A stretch of DNA of 64,000 bases from Nonomuraea africana (GCF_014873535.1 NZ_JADBEF010000001.1:3844001-3908000), one strand, 5' to 3'. Numbered from the stretch's first letter, positions 9,848 through 19,017 are shown. Notes: a model not told the origin generated them from the letters alone. Translations and numbers: made by a program.

Positions 9848-10702
9848 GTGTCCACGGGCAAGGATCGCCAGCGGCAGCTGGCACGTGAGCACTTCGAGCG
9901 GCAGATGCAGCGTCGCGCCGAACGCGAGGCCAAGGCGAAGCGCACCGCCGTCATCGGATCGACCGTGGGCGTTCTCGTGGTCGTGGGCGGTGTCATCGCC
10001 GCGACCACTCTGCTGGGCGGCAACGACGGCTCCTCGGCCTCCGAGTCGCCGTCGGCCGCTCCATCCACCTCCACCTCCGCCGTCGCGGGGCCCAAGCCGT
10101 TCGACCCAGCCACGGGCGAGTGCGGCTATCTCCCCGACACCAGCGGCGCGGTCAAGGACGTCGGGCTTCCGCCGGCCAAGGCCGAGGCCAAGGACGCGGT
10201 CATGACGTTCAAGACCAACCAGGGCGACATCGTCGTGGAGCTCAACGGCGTCAAGGCCCCCTGCACGGTCAACTCGCTCAAGCACCTGGCCGCCAAGAAG
10301 TACTACAACGGCAGCAAGTGCCACCGCCTGGGCAGCGCGCAGTTCCCGATGCTGCAGTGCGGCGACCCGACCGCCAAGGCGAACGGCAAGTCGCAGACCG
10401 ACGGCCAGGGCGGTCCCGGCTACCGGCTGGCCGAGGAGAACCTCGAGGGCGCCACCTACAAGCGCGGCGTCGTGGCGATGGCCAAGACGAGCGAGCCCGG
10501 CACCACCGGCAGCCAGTTCTTCCTGGTGTACGGCGACATCGGGCTGACCCCCGACTACACGCCTGTCGGTACCATCACCAAGGGACTCGACATTCTCGAC
10601 AAGGTCAACAAGGCGGGTGTCATCACTCCTGGTCCTGACGGCACCGGGGCACCCAAGGAGACGGTCGAAATCAAAGACGTGACAATCTCTGCCAAGAGCT
10701 GA
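9848..10702 (+). CDS. Membrane-anchored cyclophilin-type peptidyl-prolyl isomerase (second copy)
   Basis: A 284-residue paralogue of the gene at 3428 with the same layout: basic helix (residues 1-34), transmembrane segment (about 36-58), Ser/Pro-rich linker and cyclophilin domain from about 115. It keeps a more canonical core: CHRLGSAQFPMLQCGDP with His-Arg, and GSQFFLVYGD. GGGAGG lies upstream of the GTG at 9848. A cyclophilin next to rel and the hisS block is common in actinobacteria. Inferred role: prolyl isomerisation of exported proteins. It is more likely to be the active member of the pair. Confidence 0.93.
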   Translation: MSTGKDRQRQLAREHFERQMQRRAEREAKAKRTAVIGSTVGVLVVVGGVIAATTLLGGNDGSSASESPSAAPSTSTSAVAGPKPFDPATGECGYLPDTSGAVKDVGLPPAKAEAKDAVMTFKTNQGDIVVELNGVKAPCTVNSLKHLAAKKYYNGSKCHRLGSAQFPMLQCGDPTAKANGKSQTDGQGGPGYRLAEENLEGATYKRGVVAMAKTSEPGTTGSQFFLVYGDIGLTPDYTPVGTITKGLDILDKVNKAGVITPGPDGTGAPKETVEIKDVTISAKS

Positions 10703-10761
10703 CGTAATACAACTAGGGGCAGTAGTCCCCGAAGGGTCTGATGAGAGTGCGGGAGGACACG

Positions 10762-11991
10762 GTGAGCACCGACCCGTGGGGCCGGGTAGACGACGACGGC
10801 ACCGTCTACGTGCGTACGGCCGAGGGAGAGCGGGCCGTCGGGTCCTGGCAGGCCGGTGAGCCCGAAGAGGCGCTGGCCTACTTCCACCGCAAGTTCGACG
10901 AGCTGGCGGGCCAGGTCCAGCTGCTCGAGCAGCGTGTCAAGGGCACCGATCTGGCGCCCGCGCAGGCCGAGGCCACGATCGTCAAGCTGCGCGAGGCCGT
11001 GGCCGACGCGCACGCCGTCGGCGACCTCGAGGCGCTGGTCCAGCGGCTCGACGCGCTGACCGGGCTCGTGGCCAAGCGCCGCGAGGAGGTCAAGGCCGCC
11101 CGCGACATGGCGAGGGCCGAGGCGAAGGGCATCAAGGAGCGCATCGTCGCCGAGGCCGAGCGCATCGCCGAGGAGACCACTCACTGGAAGTCGGGTGGCG
11201 AGCGCCTGCGCCAGCTGGTCGAGGAGTGGAAGGCGGCCGAGCGCATCGACCGCGTCACCGAGGCCGCGCTGTGGAAGCGGCTGTCGGCCGCCCGTACCGC
11301 CTTCGCCAAGCGACGCAAGGCGTACTTCGCCGGGCTCGACGAGCAGCGCGAGGGCATCCGTTCCCAGAAGGAGCGCATCGTCGCCGAGGCCGAGGCGCTG
11401 GCGGACTCCACCGACTGGGGGCAGACGGCCGCGATCTACCGCGAGCTCATGCAGCAGTGGAAGTCGGCGGGCAGGGCCTCGCGCGAGGCCGAGGACGAGC
11501 TGTGGGGCCGCTTCAAGGCCGCCCAGGACCAGTTCTTCCAGGCCCGGTCGGCGGTCTTCGCCGAGCGTGACGCCTCGCTGGCGGCCAACGCCGAGGCCAA
11601 GGAGGTGCTGCTGGCCGAGGCGGAGAAGATCCTTCCGGTCACCGACGCCAGGGCCGCGCGGGCGGCGCTGCGCTCCCTGCTGGAGCGCTGGGAGGCCGTC
11701 GGTCCGGTGCCGCGCGAGCAGCGCGACCGCCTGGAGGGCGGCCTGCGCCGCATCGACGACGCGGTGCGCAAGGCCGAGGAGGCGGAGTGGAAGCGCTCCA
11801 ACCCCGAGGCGAGGGCCCGTGCCCAGAGCGCGGTCGACCAGCTGCGCGCCTCGATCGAGCAGCTGGAGAAGAAGCTCGACAAGGCCCAGGCCGCCGGGCG
11901 CGCCAAGGACGTCAAGGACGCCGAGGAGGCGCTGGCGGCCCGCCGTTCGTGGCTTGAGGAGGCCGAGCGCACGCTGGCCGAGTTCAGCTGA
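10762..11991 (+). CDS. DUF349 domain protein, coiled-coil
   Basis: A 409-residue, strongly helical, Ala/Glu/Arg-rich protein. It contains three repeated DUF349 modules in which an aromatic landmark recurs: THWKSGGERLRQLVEEWK, then TDWGQTAAIYRELMQQWK, then a third around ALRSLLERWEAVGP. A C-terminal coiled coil (ASIEQLEKKLDKAQAAG) follows. The GTG at 10762 is preferred because GGGAGG lies 5 nt upstream; an ATG 21 nt earlier is possible. Its function is not established to my knowledge. A strong terminator hairpin follows the stop. Confidence 0.85.
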   Translation: MSTDPWGRVDDDGTVYVRTAEGERAVGSWQAGEPEEALAYFHRKFDELAGQVQLLEQRVKGTDLAPAQAEATIVKLREAVADAHAVGDLEALVQRLDALTGLVAKRREEVKAARDMARAEAKGIKERIVAEAERIAEETTHWKSGGERLRQLVEEWKAAERIDRVTEAALWKRLSAARTAFAKRRKAYFAGLDEQREGIRSQKERIVAEAEALADSTDWGQTAAIYRELMQQWKSAGRASREAEDELWGRFKAAQDQFFQARSAVFAERDASLAANAEAKEVLLAEAEKILPVTDARAARAALRSLLERWEAVGPVPREQRDRLEGGLRRIDDAVRKAEEAEWKRSNPEARARAQSAVDQLRASIEQLEKKLDKAQAAGRAKDVKDAEEALAARRSWLEEAERTLAEFS

Positions 11992-12259
11992 GAACGAGAG
12001 AAGCCCCGTCACGCACCGTGACGGGGCTTCTTCTTTTCGGGGGATCGGCCGCCCAGCGGGCCTCAGCCGGTTGACGCCTCCCGAACAGACGCTGCGCGCC
12101 GGCGGAGGTGAACAGGAGCAGGTCGTAACCCCTCGCTCCTCGACGCCGGCGCTGGTCAAGCGGGAGCACGGTCTCGCAGGTGTGGAGGTCGAGGACGTGG
12201 TCGCGGCCGCCCTTCAGGCTGCGCGGCGTGGAGTAGCCGACCTCACCTCCAGGACGCAA
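11984..12259 (-). CDS. Possible small protein or gene remnant between rel and the DUF349 gene
   Basis: An open frame of up to 91 codons starting 32 nt after the rel stop. From about codon 7 to 70 nearly every codon ends in G or C, which supports real coding. The product contains STPRSLKGGRDHVLDLHT, GARGYDLLLFTSAGAQRLFG and RRQPAEARW. I do not recognise a family. The only in-frame start is a TTG at 12259 without a proper ribosome site; oddly, GGAGGTGAGG lies just inside the frame and leads to no start codon. The 3' end reads through the DUF349 terminator and overlaps that gene by 8 nt. A gene that has lost its start codon is equally likely. Confidence 0.4.
   Translation of the reverse strand: MRPGGEVGYSTPRSLKGGRDHVLDLHTCETVLPLDQRRRRGARGYDLLLFTSAGAQRLFGRRQPAEARWAADPPKRRSPVTVRDGASLVLS
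12000..12030 (+). terminator. Terminator hairpin after the DUF349 gene
   Basis: A perfect 14-bp stem (GAAGCCCCGTCACG paired with CGTGACGGGGCTTC), a 3-nt loop and a following T-rich TTCTTTTC form a classic intrinsic terminator 8 nt after the stop. It could also act on the opposing strand. Confidence 0.9.
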
Positions 12260-12291
12260 GGCAGGCGTGCGGCCCCGAGCGTGTCGGGGGG

Positions 12292-14592
12292 TCAGCCGCC
12301 CGCGGCTCCGCTGACCCGGTAGACGTCGTAGACGCCCTGGATGCTGCGCACGGCCTTCAGCACGTGGCCCAGGTGCTTGGGATCGCCCATCTCGAAGGTG
12401 AACTTGCTGACCGCCACGCGGTCCCGAGAGGTGGTCACCGACGCCGACAGGATGTTGACGTGCTGGTCCGACAGCGTGCGGGTGACGTCGGACAGCAGCC
12501 TCGGCCGGTCGAGCGCCTCCACCTGGATCGCCACCAGGAACACGGAGTCCTCGTTCGGCGCCCACGTCACCTCGACGAGGCGGTCGGGCTGCTCCTTCAG
12601 CTGCTGCACGTTCGAGCAGTCGGAGCGGTGCACCGAGACGCCGTGGCCGCGCGTGACGAACCCGACGATGTCGTCGCCCGGCACGGGCGTGCAACAGCGC
12701 GAGAGCCGTACCCACACGTCGGAGTCGCCGGCCACCACGACGCCCGCGCCGCCGCCGCTCTTGGGGCGGCGGCTGAGCCTGGTCGGCAGCGAGGCCTCGG
12801 CGATGTCCTCCTCGGCGCTGTCGACGCCGCCGATGGAGGCCACGAGCTTCTGCACGACCGACTGCGCGGCGGTGTGCCCCTCGCCGACGGCCGCGTAGAG
12901 GGCCGACACGTCGGGGTAGCGCAGGTCGCGGGCCAGCGCCAGCAGCGCCTCGCCGGACATCAGCCGCTGCAGCGGCAGGCCCTGCTTGCGCATGGCCCGG
13001 CCGATGGCCTCCTTGCCCGCCTCGATCGCGGTCTCGCGGCGCTCCTTGGAGAACCACTGCCTGATCTTGTTGCGGGCGCGGCCCGACTTGACGAACTTCA
13101 GCCAGTCGCGCGAAGGGCCCGCGTCGGGCGACTTGGAGGTGAAGATCTCGACGGTGTCGCCGTTGCCGAGGCGCGACTCCAGCGGCACCAGGCGTCCGTT
13201 GACCCGCGCGCCGATGCACCGGTGACCGACCTCGGTGTGGACGGCGTAGGCGAAGTCGACCGGCGTCGCGCCCTCGGGCAGCGCCACCACCTGGCCGCGC
13301 GGCGTGAAGACGTAGACCTCCGAGACCGACAGGTCGAAGCGCAGCGACTCGAGGAACTCGCCGGGGTCGGAGGTCTCCTTCTGCCAGTCGAGCAGCTGGC
13401 GCAGCCAGGCCATGTCGCCACCCGGCTGCTTGACCTTGCCGGCGGGGCCGGGCGTGCCGGCCTCCTCCTTGTACTTCCAGTGCGCGGCCACGCCGTACTC
13501 GGCCCTGTGGTGCATCGCGTGTGTGCGGATCTGCAGCTCGACCGGCTTGCCCTCGGGACCGATCACCGTGGTGTGCAGCGACTGGTACATGTTGAACTTG
13601 GGCATCGCGATGTAGTCCTTGAACCGGCCGGGCACCGGGTTCCACCTCGCGTGGATCGTTCCGAGCGCCGCATAACAGTCGCGGACCGAGTCGACCAGGA
13701 CCCTGATGCCCACCAGGTCGTAGATGTCGTCGAAGGCCACGTCGCGGGCGATCATCTTCTGGTAGACCGAGTAGTAGTGCTTCGGCCTGCCCTTCACCAC
13801 CGCGCGGATCTTGGCGTCGCGCAGGTCGGCGGAGACCTTCTCGATGACCTCCTGCAGGAACAGGTCTCTGCGGGGGGCCCGCTCGGAGACCATGCGGGCG
13901 ATCTCGTCGTAGCGCTTGGGATAGAGCATCGCGAACGCGAGGTCCTCGAGCTCCCACTTGATCGTGTTCATGCCCAGGCGGTGGGCCAGCGGCGCGAAGA
14001 TCTCCAGCGTCTCGCGGGACTTCTGCTGCCGCTTGTGCTCGGGCAGGTAGCGCATCGTGCGCATGTTGTGGAGGCGGTCGGCCAGCTTGATGACCAGCAC
14101 CCTGATGTCGCGCGACATCGCCACGACCATCTTGCGCACGGTCTCGGCCTGCGCGGCGTCGCCGAACTTGACCTTGTCGAGCTTGGTGACGCCGTCGACC
14201 AGCAGCGCGATCTTGTCGCCGAAGTCGGCGCGCAGTTCGTCGAGGCTGTAGGCGGTGTCCTCGACGGTGTCGTGCAGCAGCGCGGCGCACAGTGTCTCGT
14301 CGTCGGTGCCCAGCTCGGCCAGGATCGTCGCGACGGCCAGCGGATGGGTGATGTACGGGTCGCCGCTCTTCCGCTTCTGGTCGCGGTGATGGTAGGCGGC
14401 CACGTCGTAGGCGCGCTCGATCACACGCAAGTCAGCCTTTGGATGGGTGGCGCGGACCGTCCTGAAAAGCGGCTCCAGCACCGGATTCATGGCCCCACCC
14501 CCAAACCGTCGACGACGCACCGCTGGAACGCCGGAACCCCCATCGGAATTTCCGGCTTCGGTTACGTCGGGCACGACCACATCACGGGGCAC
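12292..14592 (-). CDS. rel: Bifunctional (p)ppGpp synthetase/hydrolase, RelA/SpoT family
   Basis: A 766-residue stringent-response enzyme. The HD hydrolase domain is intact (LLHDTVEDT, residues 106-114). The synthetase has [15 protein letters not shown] and the RFKD motif, the charge pattern typical of bifunctional Rel rather than the EFDD of monofunctional RelA. TGS ([20 protein letters not shown]) and a C-terminal ACT domain follow. I chose GTG at 14592 because GAGGAG lies 5 nt upstream; ATG at 14490 (MNPVLEPLF), giving 732 residues, is the main alternative. It lies 76 nt downstream of apt, as in other actinobacteria. Confidence 0.95.
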   Translation of the reverse strand: MPRDVVVPDVTEAGNSDGGSGVPAVRRRRFGGGAMNPVLEPLFRTVRATHPKADLRVIERAYDVAAYHHRDQKRKSGDPYITHPLAVATILAELGTDDETLCAALLHDTVEDTAYSLDELRADFGDKIALLVDGVTKLDKVKFGDAAQAETVRKMVVAMSRDIRVLVIKLADRLHNMRTMRYLPEHKRQQKSRETLEIFAPLAHRLGMNTIKWELEDLAFAMLYPKRYDEIARMVSERAPRRDLFLQEVIEKVSADLRDAKIRAVVKGRPKHYYSVYQKMIARDVAFDDIYDLVGIRVLVDSVRDCYAALGTIHARWNPVPGRFKDYIAMPKFNMYQSLHTTVIGPEGKPVELQIRTHAMHHRAEYGVAAHWKYKEEAGTPGPAGKVKQPGGDMAWLRQLLDWQKETSDPGEFLESLRFDLSVSEVYVFTPRGQVVALPEGATPVDFAYAVHTEVGHRCIGARVNGRLVPLESRLGNGDTVEIFTSKSPDAGPSRDWLKFVKSGRARNKIRQWFSKERRETAIEAGKEAIGRAMRKQGLPLQRLMSGEALLALARDLRYPDVSALYAAVGEGHTAAQSVVQKLVASIGGVDSAEEDIAEASLPTRLSRRPKSGGGAGVVVAGDSDVWVRLSRCCTPVPGDDIVGFVTRGHGVSVHRSDCSNVQQLKEQPDRLVEVTWAPNEDSVFLVAIQVEALDRPRLLSDVTRTLSDQHVNILSASVTTSRDRVAVSKFTFEMGDPKHLGHVLKAVRSIQGVYDVYRVSGAAGG

Positions 14593-14668
14593 ACAGACTC
14601 CTCGCGTCCGAGTCCAGATCCCCTCAGTGTATCCAGGTGGCAAACCCGCGCGTCGGCCGGTGCGCCAA

Positions 14669-15190
14669 TCACACGATCACGAGCGCGTGGAGGTCGACTC
14701 CCGCGAGCCGCTCGCGCCCCTTCAGGAAGGCCAGTTCCATGAGGACGGCCAGGCCGACGACCTCTGCTCCCGCCCTCTTCACCAGCTCCACCGTGGCCTC
14801 CGCCGTACCACCGGTGGCCAGCACGTCGTCGACGATCAGCACGCGGTCGCCGGGGCTGAAGGCGTCCTGGTGGACCTCGATGACGGCCGAGCCGTACTCC
14901 AGCTCATACGAGGTCTCGAGGGTCGCGGAGGGCAGCTTGCCCTTCTTGCGCACCGGCACGAACCCGGCCCCGGCCCGGTAGGCGGCGGGGGCGGCGAGGA
15001 TGAAGCCGCGCGCCTCGATGCCCACGATCTTGTCGATGCCGGGGTAGAGGCCGGCCAGCTCGTCGATCACGGCGGCGAAGCCCTGGGCGTCGGCAAGGAG
15101 CGGGGTGATGTCCTTGAACACGACGCCCGGCTTGGGGTAGTCGTTGACGTCCCTGATCCTGTCGAGGATCAGCTGGCTCAGCTCGCTCAC
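14669..15190 (-). CDS. apt: Adenine phosphoribosyltransferase
   Basis: A 173-residue purine-salvage enzyme that converts adenine and PRPP to AMP. The PRPP-binding loop [16 protein letters not shown] (about residues 117-132) and [20 protein letters not shown] (about 55-74) are diagnostic. Length fits the family. GTG at 15190 is the natural start. It lies between secF (574 bp upstream, across a repeat-rich gap) and rel (76 nt downstream). The conserved secDF-apt-rel order supports the call. Confidence 0.95.
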   Translation of the reverse strand: MSELSQLILDRIRDVNDYPKPGVVFKDITPLLADAQGFAAVIDELAGLYPGIDKIVGIEARGFILAAPAAYRAGAGFVPVRKKGKLPSATLETSYELEYGSAVIEVHQDAFSPGDRVLIVDDVLATGGTAEATVELVKRAGAEVVGLAVLMELAFLKGRERLAGVDLHALVIV

Positions 15191-15478
15191 GTCGTGTTGT
15201 CTCCCTCGTCCGCGGGTGGCCGGTTACCGACGACCCACCTTCCCATAACCGGGGACCGGCGACGACATCGGCCTCGAACCTCTCGCCCGGGCCGCCCTCT
15301 CCGGGCCGCCGACGATGGCATTCCCGTGAGACGGGGGCGGGCTTCTCCAGGAGCGCTCCCCACAGAGGCCGGTACAGCCCGCCAGGAAGACAGATCACGG
15401 CTTCCGCGGCGACGGGCCTGGGCCTCCTGGGAGACCCGCACGGCTTCCCTGAGAAACCCGCAGGGGCATCTCGGTGAA

Positions 15479-15550
15479 ACCGGCTTCCCTCCGAAGACCG
15501 GCTTCCCTCCGAAGACCGGCTTCCCTCCGAAGACCGGCTTTCCTCCGGAG
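15479..15550. repeat. 18-bp tandem repeat, four units
   Basis: The unit ACCGGCTTCCCTCCGAAG occurs three times exactly (15479-15532) followed by a fourth copy with two changes (15533-15550). The period is a multiple of 3, so it reads as a 6-residue peptide repeat, but no plausible gene spans it. Confidence 0.9.
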
Positions 15551-15715
15551 GCTGGCGCCGCTGTCCTGAGAGACCGGTGGTCCGGCTCCCTGGGAGATGG
15601 GGCGGGGCTTCCCTGGGAGGTCCGCACGACATCGCCCCGCGGGGCCGGCCTTCGAAGCCTACGAGCGGTCTCCTGGGCGGCTGGCTGGTGGTTCCCTCTG
15701 GGTGCGGGGAAAGGC

Positions 15716-15753
15716 GACGCCTCCGCGCCCCTGGGTCGGGGTGCGGAGGCGTC
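15716..15753 (-). terminator. Terminator hairpin after secF
   Basis: GACGCCTCCGC (15716-15726) pairs with GCGGAGGCGTC (15743-15753), and an inner CCCC/GGGG extends the stem. It starts 12 nt after the secF stop, in the right place to end the yajC-secD-secF transcript. Confidence 0.75.
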
Positions 15754-15764
15754 GGCGGGTGGTG

Positions 15765-16769
15765 CTAGTTCTTCGCGACCGCGGCGCGCTTGGTGCCGCC
15801 CTTGCCGCCGCCCGTCGAGGCGAGCCTGCGGGCGATCGCCTGGTACTTCGGCTCCCGCTCCTTCAGCGTCACCAGCAGCGGCGTCGCCACGCACAGCGAG
15901 GAGTACGTGCCGACCAGCATGCCGACGAACAGCGCCAGCGACAGGTCCTTCAGCGTGCCGGCGCCCAGCACCGTCGTGCCGATGAACAGGATCGCGGCCA
16001 CCGGGAGGATGGCGACGAGCGAGGTGTTCAGCGACCTGATCAGCGTGTGGTTGAGCGCGTCGTTGGCGGCCATCGTGTACGTCTTCTTGGAGGTCGTGCC
16101 GAGCTTGGCGGTGACCTCCTTGATCATGTCGAAGACGACGACCGCGTCGTACAGCGAGTAGCCGAGGATGGTGAGGAAGCCCAGCAGCGTCGCGGGGGTG
16201 ACCTCGAAGCCCGACCACGCGTAGATGCCGGCGGTGATCACCAGGTCGTGGACCAGCGCGACGATGGCCGCCAGGGCCATCTTCGGCTCGAAGGCCATGC
16301 TCAGGTACAGAATGATCGCGAGCATGAACACGCCGAGGCCGATCCAGGCCTTGTTGGCCACCTCACCGCCCCACGAGGCCCCGATCGAGGTGATCGAGAT
16401 CTGCTTGGGGTCGACGGAGAGCTCCGTGGCGACCGACTCCTGCACCTTGGTGAGGTTGGCCTCGTCAAGGGTCTCGGTGGTGACCCGCCAGCCGCTGCCC
16501 GCCTGCTGGACGATCGGCTGGTGCACGCCCGCGTCGGTCATGGTCTCGCGGACCTGCTCGATGGTGGCCTGCGGCGCGGCGAAGGTGAACACCGAGCCGC
16601 CCTTGAACTCCACGCCCAGGTTGAGCGGGCTGCCGTTGGTGGCGGCGCTGAAGACCAGACCGGCGATGGAGAACAGGAGCAGGAAGGCTGAGAGGCTGTA
16701 CCACAGCTTCCGGCGGCCGACGAAGTCGACATCGATCTCGCCACGGTAGAGGCGACGCCCGAGTCCCAT
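15765..16769 (-). CDS. secF: Protein translocase subunit SecF
   Basis: A 334-residue inner-membrane Sec accessory subunit that uses the proton-motive force to aid preprotein export with SecD. An N-terminal transmembrane segment (KLWYSLSAFLLLFSIAGLVF) is followed by LGVEFKGGSVFTF, a periplasmic domain, then five more segments. The conserved TM4 motif GYSLYDAVVVFDMIKE is visible near residue 205. It begins 1 nt after the secD stop, so translation is coupled. The C-terminal tail is basic. Confidence 0.96.
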   Translation of the reverse strand: MGLGRRLYRGEIDVDFVGRRKLWYSLSAFLLLFSIAGLVFSAATNGSPLNLGVEFKGGSVFTFAAPQATIEQVRETMTDAGVHQPIVQQAGSGWRVTTETLDEANLTKVQESVATELSVDPKQISITSIGASWGGEVANKAWIGLGVFMLAIILYLSMAFEPKMALAAIVALVHDLVITAGIYAWSGFEVTPATLLGFLTILGYSLYDAVVVFDMIKEVTAKLGTTSKKTYTMAANDALNHTLIRSLNTSLVAILPVAAILFIGTTVLGAGTLKDLSLALFVGMLVGTYSSLCVATPLLVTLKEREPKYQAIARRLASTGGGKGGTKRAAVAKN

Positions 16770-16770
16770 G

Positions 16771-18609
16771 TCAGGCCTCCTGCGGGGTGGTCGTACGGAC
16801 AGTCTCGGGCCCCATGCGCTCGGAGTCGAGACCGGAGAGCTTGTGCCCCTTGGCGAAGAACTTCAGCCTCGCCAGCAGCGCGATGAACGGCTTGGTGAAC
16901 ATGAACACCACCAGCACGTCGATCAGCGTAGTGAGGCCCATCGCGAAGGCGAAGCCCGCCACACCGCCGACGGCCAGGAAGTAGAGCACGATCGCGGCGA
17001 TGAACATGACCGCGTCGGCGATCAGGATCGTCCGCCTGGCGCGCACCCAGGCCACCTCGACGGCGGCGCGCAGCGTGCGCCTGCCCTCCTTCATCTCGTC
17101 TCTGATGCGTTCGAAGTAGACGATGAAGGAGTCGGCCGTGATGCCGATCGACACCACCAGGCCGATGATGTGCGGCAGCGAGAGGCCGAAGCCCGCGTAC
17201 GTGCCGAGCAGCACGACCGCCTCGTAGGTGATGATCGAGGCGACCACGAGGCTCAGCACCGCGACGAGGCCGAGACCCCTGTAGTAGAGCAGGGAGTACA
17301 GGACCACCAGGCCGAGACCGATGGCGCCGGCGATGAGACCGCCCATGAGCTGGTCGTTGCCGAGCGTCGAGGAGATCGTGTCGATGGAGCTGCGCACGAA
17401 CTTCAGCGGGAGCGCGCCGTACTTCAGCTGGTCGGCGAGCTTGGTGGCGCTCTCCTGAGTGAAGCTGCCGCTGATCTCGGCCCGGCCGCCGGGGATCGGC
17501 TCGTTGATGTTCGGCGCGGTGATGACGACGCCGTCGAGGACGACGGCGACCATGTTGCGCGGCGCCTGCGCCTGGTAGGCCTTGGTGGTCAGGGCCGACC
17601 ACGCCGAGGCGCCCGCGCTCTTGAAGTCGAGCTGGACGACCCACTGGCCGGTGGTCTGCTGCACGCCGGCGCTGGCGGTGTCGATGTCGGAGCCGACGAC
17701 CTCGGCCTTGTCGAGGATGTACTTGACGGTGCCGTCCTGGTCACAGGTGACGTACGGCTTGGCCGGGTCGTCCTGGACGCCGAGGCCGCTGTTCTTGGCG
17801 CAGTCGAGCTCGTTGTACTGCTTGATCAGCGCGGGGTCGATGCCGGCGAGGCTCGGGTCCTGAGCCGGGTCGGCGCTGGGCGTCGCGGAGGGCGTGGCCT
17901 TGGGGTCGTTCCCCTTGGCGTTGTTCGCCTTCCCGTCGTTCGCCTTGGCGTCGTTCGCCTTGGCGTCGTTCGCCTTGGCGTCGTTCGCCTTGGCGTCGTT
18001 GGCCTTGGCGTCGTTGGCCCTGGCCGGCGCGGTCGCCGACGGGGAGGGGTTCGGCGAGGTCAGCGCGGACGACAGGGCCTTGCCCGTCGGGGAGGCGCTG
18101 GGCTTGGGAGCGTTGGCCGACGGCTGGACGCTCGGTGTGGTGGACGCGGAGCCCGACGGCTGACCGCTCGGCGCGGCCGAGGAGGAGGGAGTGGGCGCCT
18201 GCGTGGGCATGGTGCTCGGCTGCGGCTGGGCCGCGTCGGCGGCCAGGACCTGGCGGAAGCGTAGCTCCGCCGTGGTGCCGACCAGCTTGATGACCTCGTC
18301 CTTGTCGGCGCCTGGCACGGAGATGACGATGTTGTCGCCGGACTTGGCGACCTCAGCGTCGGAGATTCCGGTGCCGTTCACCCGCTCACGGATGATGTTG
18401 ACGGCGAGGTTGAGGCTCTCCTCGGAGGGGGGAGTGCCATTCGGGGTGTTCGGCGACAGCGTCGCCGTCGTACCGCCTGCGAGGTCGAGTCCGAGCTTCG
18501 GCGTGAACGCCGGCTGCAGGAACATCGCCCCGCCCATGGCGAGAATGAGCGCCAGGAGCACCAGGAGCGTGCGCCCCGGCTTGCTCTGGCCACTGGTCGG
18601 TCGGGCCAC
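16771..18609 (-). CDS. secD: Protein translocase subunit SecD with low-complexity insert
   Basis: A 612-residue Sec accessory subunit. TM1 is at residues 13-30, followed by LGLDLAGGTTATL and the P1 periplasmic domain. The C-terminal six-helix RND-like part includes GGLIAGAIGLGLVVLYSLLY and the ITADSFIVYFERIRDE motif. Between about residues 124 and 252 the P1 domain carries a Pro/Ser/Ala/Thr-rich insert that contains a KANDA pentapeptide repeat (residues 198-233). Actinobacterial SecD inserts are known to vary here, but this repeat is unusual. GTG start at 18609. It forms an operon with yajC and secF. Confidence 0.96.
   Translation of the reverse strand: MARPTSGQSKPGRTLLVLLALILAMGGAMFLQPAFTPKLGLDLAGGTTATLSPNTPNGTPPSEESLNLAVNIIRERVNGTGISDAEVAKSGDNIVISVPGADKDEVIKLVGTTAELRFRQVLAADAAQPQPSTMPTQAPTPSSSAAPSGQPSGSASTTPSVQPSANAPKPSASPTGKALSSALTSPNPSPSATAPARANDAKANDAKANDAKANDAKANDAKANDGKANNAKGNDPKATPSATPSADPAQDPSLAGIDPALIKQYNELDCAKNSGLGVQDDPAKPYVTCDQDGTVKYILDKAEVVGSDIDTASAGVQQTTGQWVVQLDFKSAGASAWSALTTKAYQAQAPRNMVAVVLDGVVITAPNINEPIPGGRAEISGSFTQESATKLADQLKYGALPLKFVRSSIDTISSTLGNDQLMGGLIAGAIGLGLVVLYSLLYYRGLGLVAVLSLVVASIITYEAVVLLGTYAGFGLSLPHIIGLVVSIGITADSFIVYFERIRDEMKEGRRTLRAAVEVAWVRARRTILIADAVMFIAAIVLYFLAVGGVAGFAFAMGLTTLIDVLVVFMFTKPFIALLARLKFFAKGHKLSGLDSERMGPETVRTTTPQEA
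17911..18015. repeat. 15-bp tandem repeat inside secD
   Basis: The unit CGCCTTGGCGTCGTT repeats in phase with the reading frame. Four exact units lie at 17941-18000, with variant units on both sides (17911-17940 and 18001-18015), seven in all. On the coding strand each unit encodes Lys-Ala-Asn-Asp-Ala. Near-identity at DNA level points to recent slippage expansion. Confidence 0.9.
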
Positions 18610-18651
18610 TGGTCGTCTGTTCTTTCAGATAGGAGTTTGTCGCAAGCCTAG

Positions 18652-19017
18652 TCAGGACTTGTTGGAATTCGTGTCCTGATCGTCGTTGCGGTCCGCCGTC
18701 GTGTCGGCTTCGTCCTTCGTCTCCTGGGGCTCCGTCGCGGCGATCTTGTCGTCGACGGGGGTGAGGACGCGGCCGACGGCGGCCTTCACCCAGCGCGTCT
18801 CGATCCCCGGGGCGACCTCCAGGATGACATCCTCGTTGTCGACGGCCACAACGGTGGCGAACAGGCCGGTGGTGGTCATGACGCGGGCGCCGGGGGCGAG
18901 AGAGTTCTGCATCTGGATCGCCTCCTGCTGCCGCTTGCGCTGCGGCCTGATGAGCAGGAAGTAGAACACCACCACCAGCAAAATGAGCGGCAGGATGTTC
19001 ATGAGCGTTGAGTTCAC
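18652..19017 (-). CDS. yajC: Preprotein translocase subunit YajC
   Basis: A 121-residue SecDF-associated protein. A single N-terminal transmembrane helix (ILPLILLVVVFYFLLIRP) is followed by the family signature RPQRKRQQEAIQMQNSL and GARVMTTTGLFATVV. The C-terminal tail is acidic and Asn/Asp-rich (about residues 95-121). The GTG at 19017 is chosen for GGAAGG 8 nt upstream; ATG at 19002 is the alternative. It leads the yajC-secD-secF operon. A possible -10 (TATAGA on the minus strand, 19036-19041) lies just upstream but lacks a good -35. Confidence 0.92.
   Translation of the reverse strand: MNSTLMNILPLILLVVVFYFLLIRPQRKRQQEAIQMQNSLAPGARVMTTTGLFATVVAVDNEDVILEVAPGIETRWVKAAVGRVLTPVDDKIAATEPQETKDEADTTADRNDDQDTNSNKS

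Larger units (their letters stand above)
15191..15764. other. 574-bp repeat-rich intergenic region between secF and apt
   Basis: I find no convincing gene here. The frames that stay open encode low-complexity peptides on either strand. It contains the secF terminator at the right end, a four-unit 18-bp tandem repeat and several short palindromes such as CTCCTGGGAG (15424) and CTCCCTGGGAG (15587). The apt promoter presumably lies near 15200-15260, but no clear -10/-35 pair stands out. Confidence 0.6.

Noticed and set aside
15479..15550. Possible CRISPR array
   Set aside because: Units abut without spacers, are only 18 bp, and no cas genes are near. It is a simple tandem repeat.
14447..15985. 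Plus-strand frame encoding repeated GFPPKT
   Set aside because: It is produced by the 18-bp intergenic repeat and overlaps rel, apt and secF on the other strand; there is no ribosome site or family match.
17911..18015. Repeat array in secD as a mobile or CRISPR element
   Set aside because: It is a 15-bp in-frame coding repeat without spacers.
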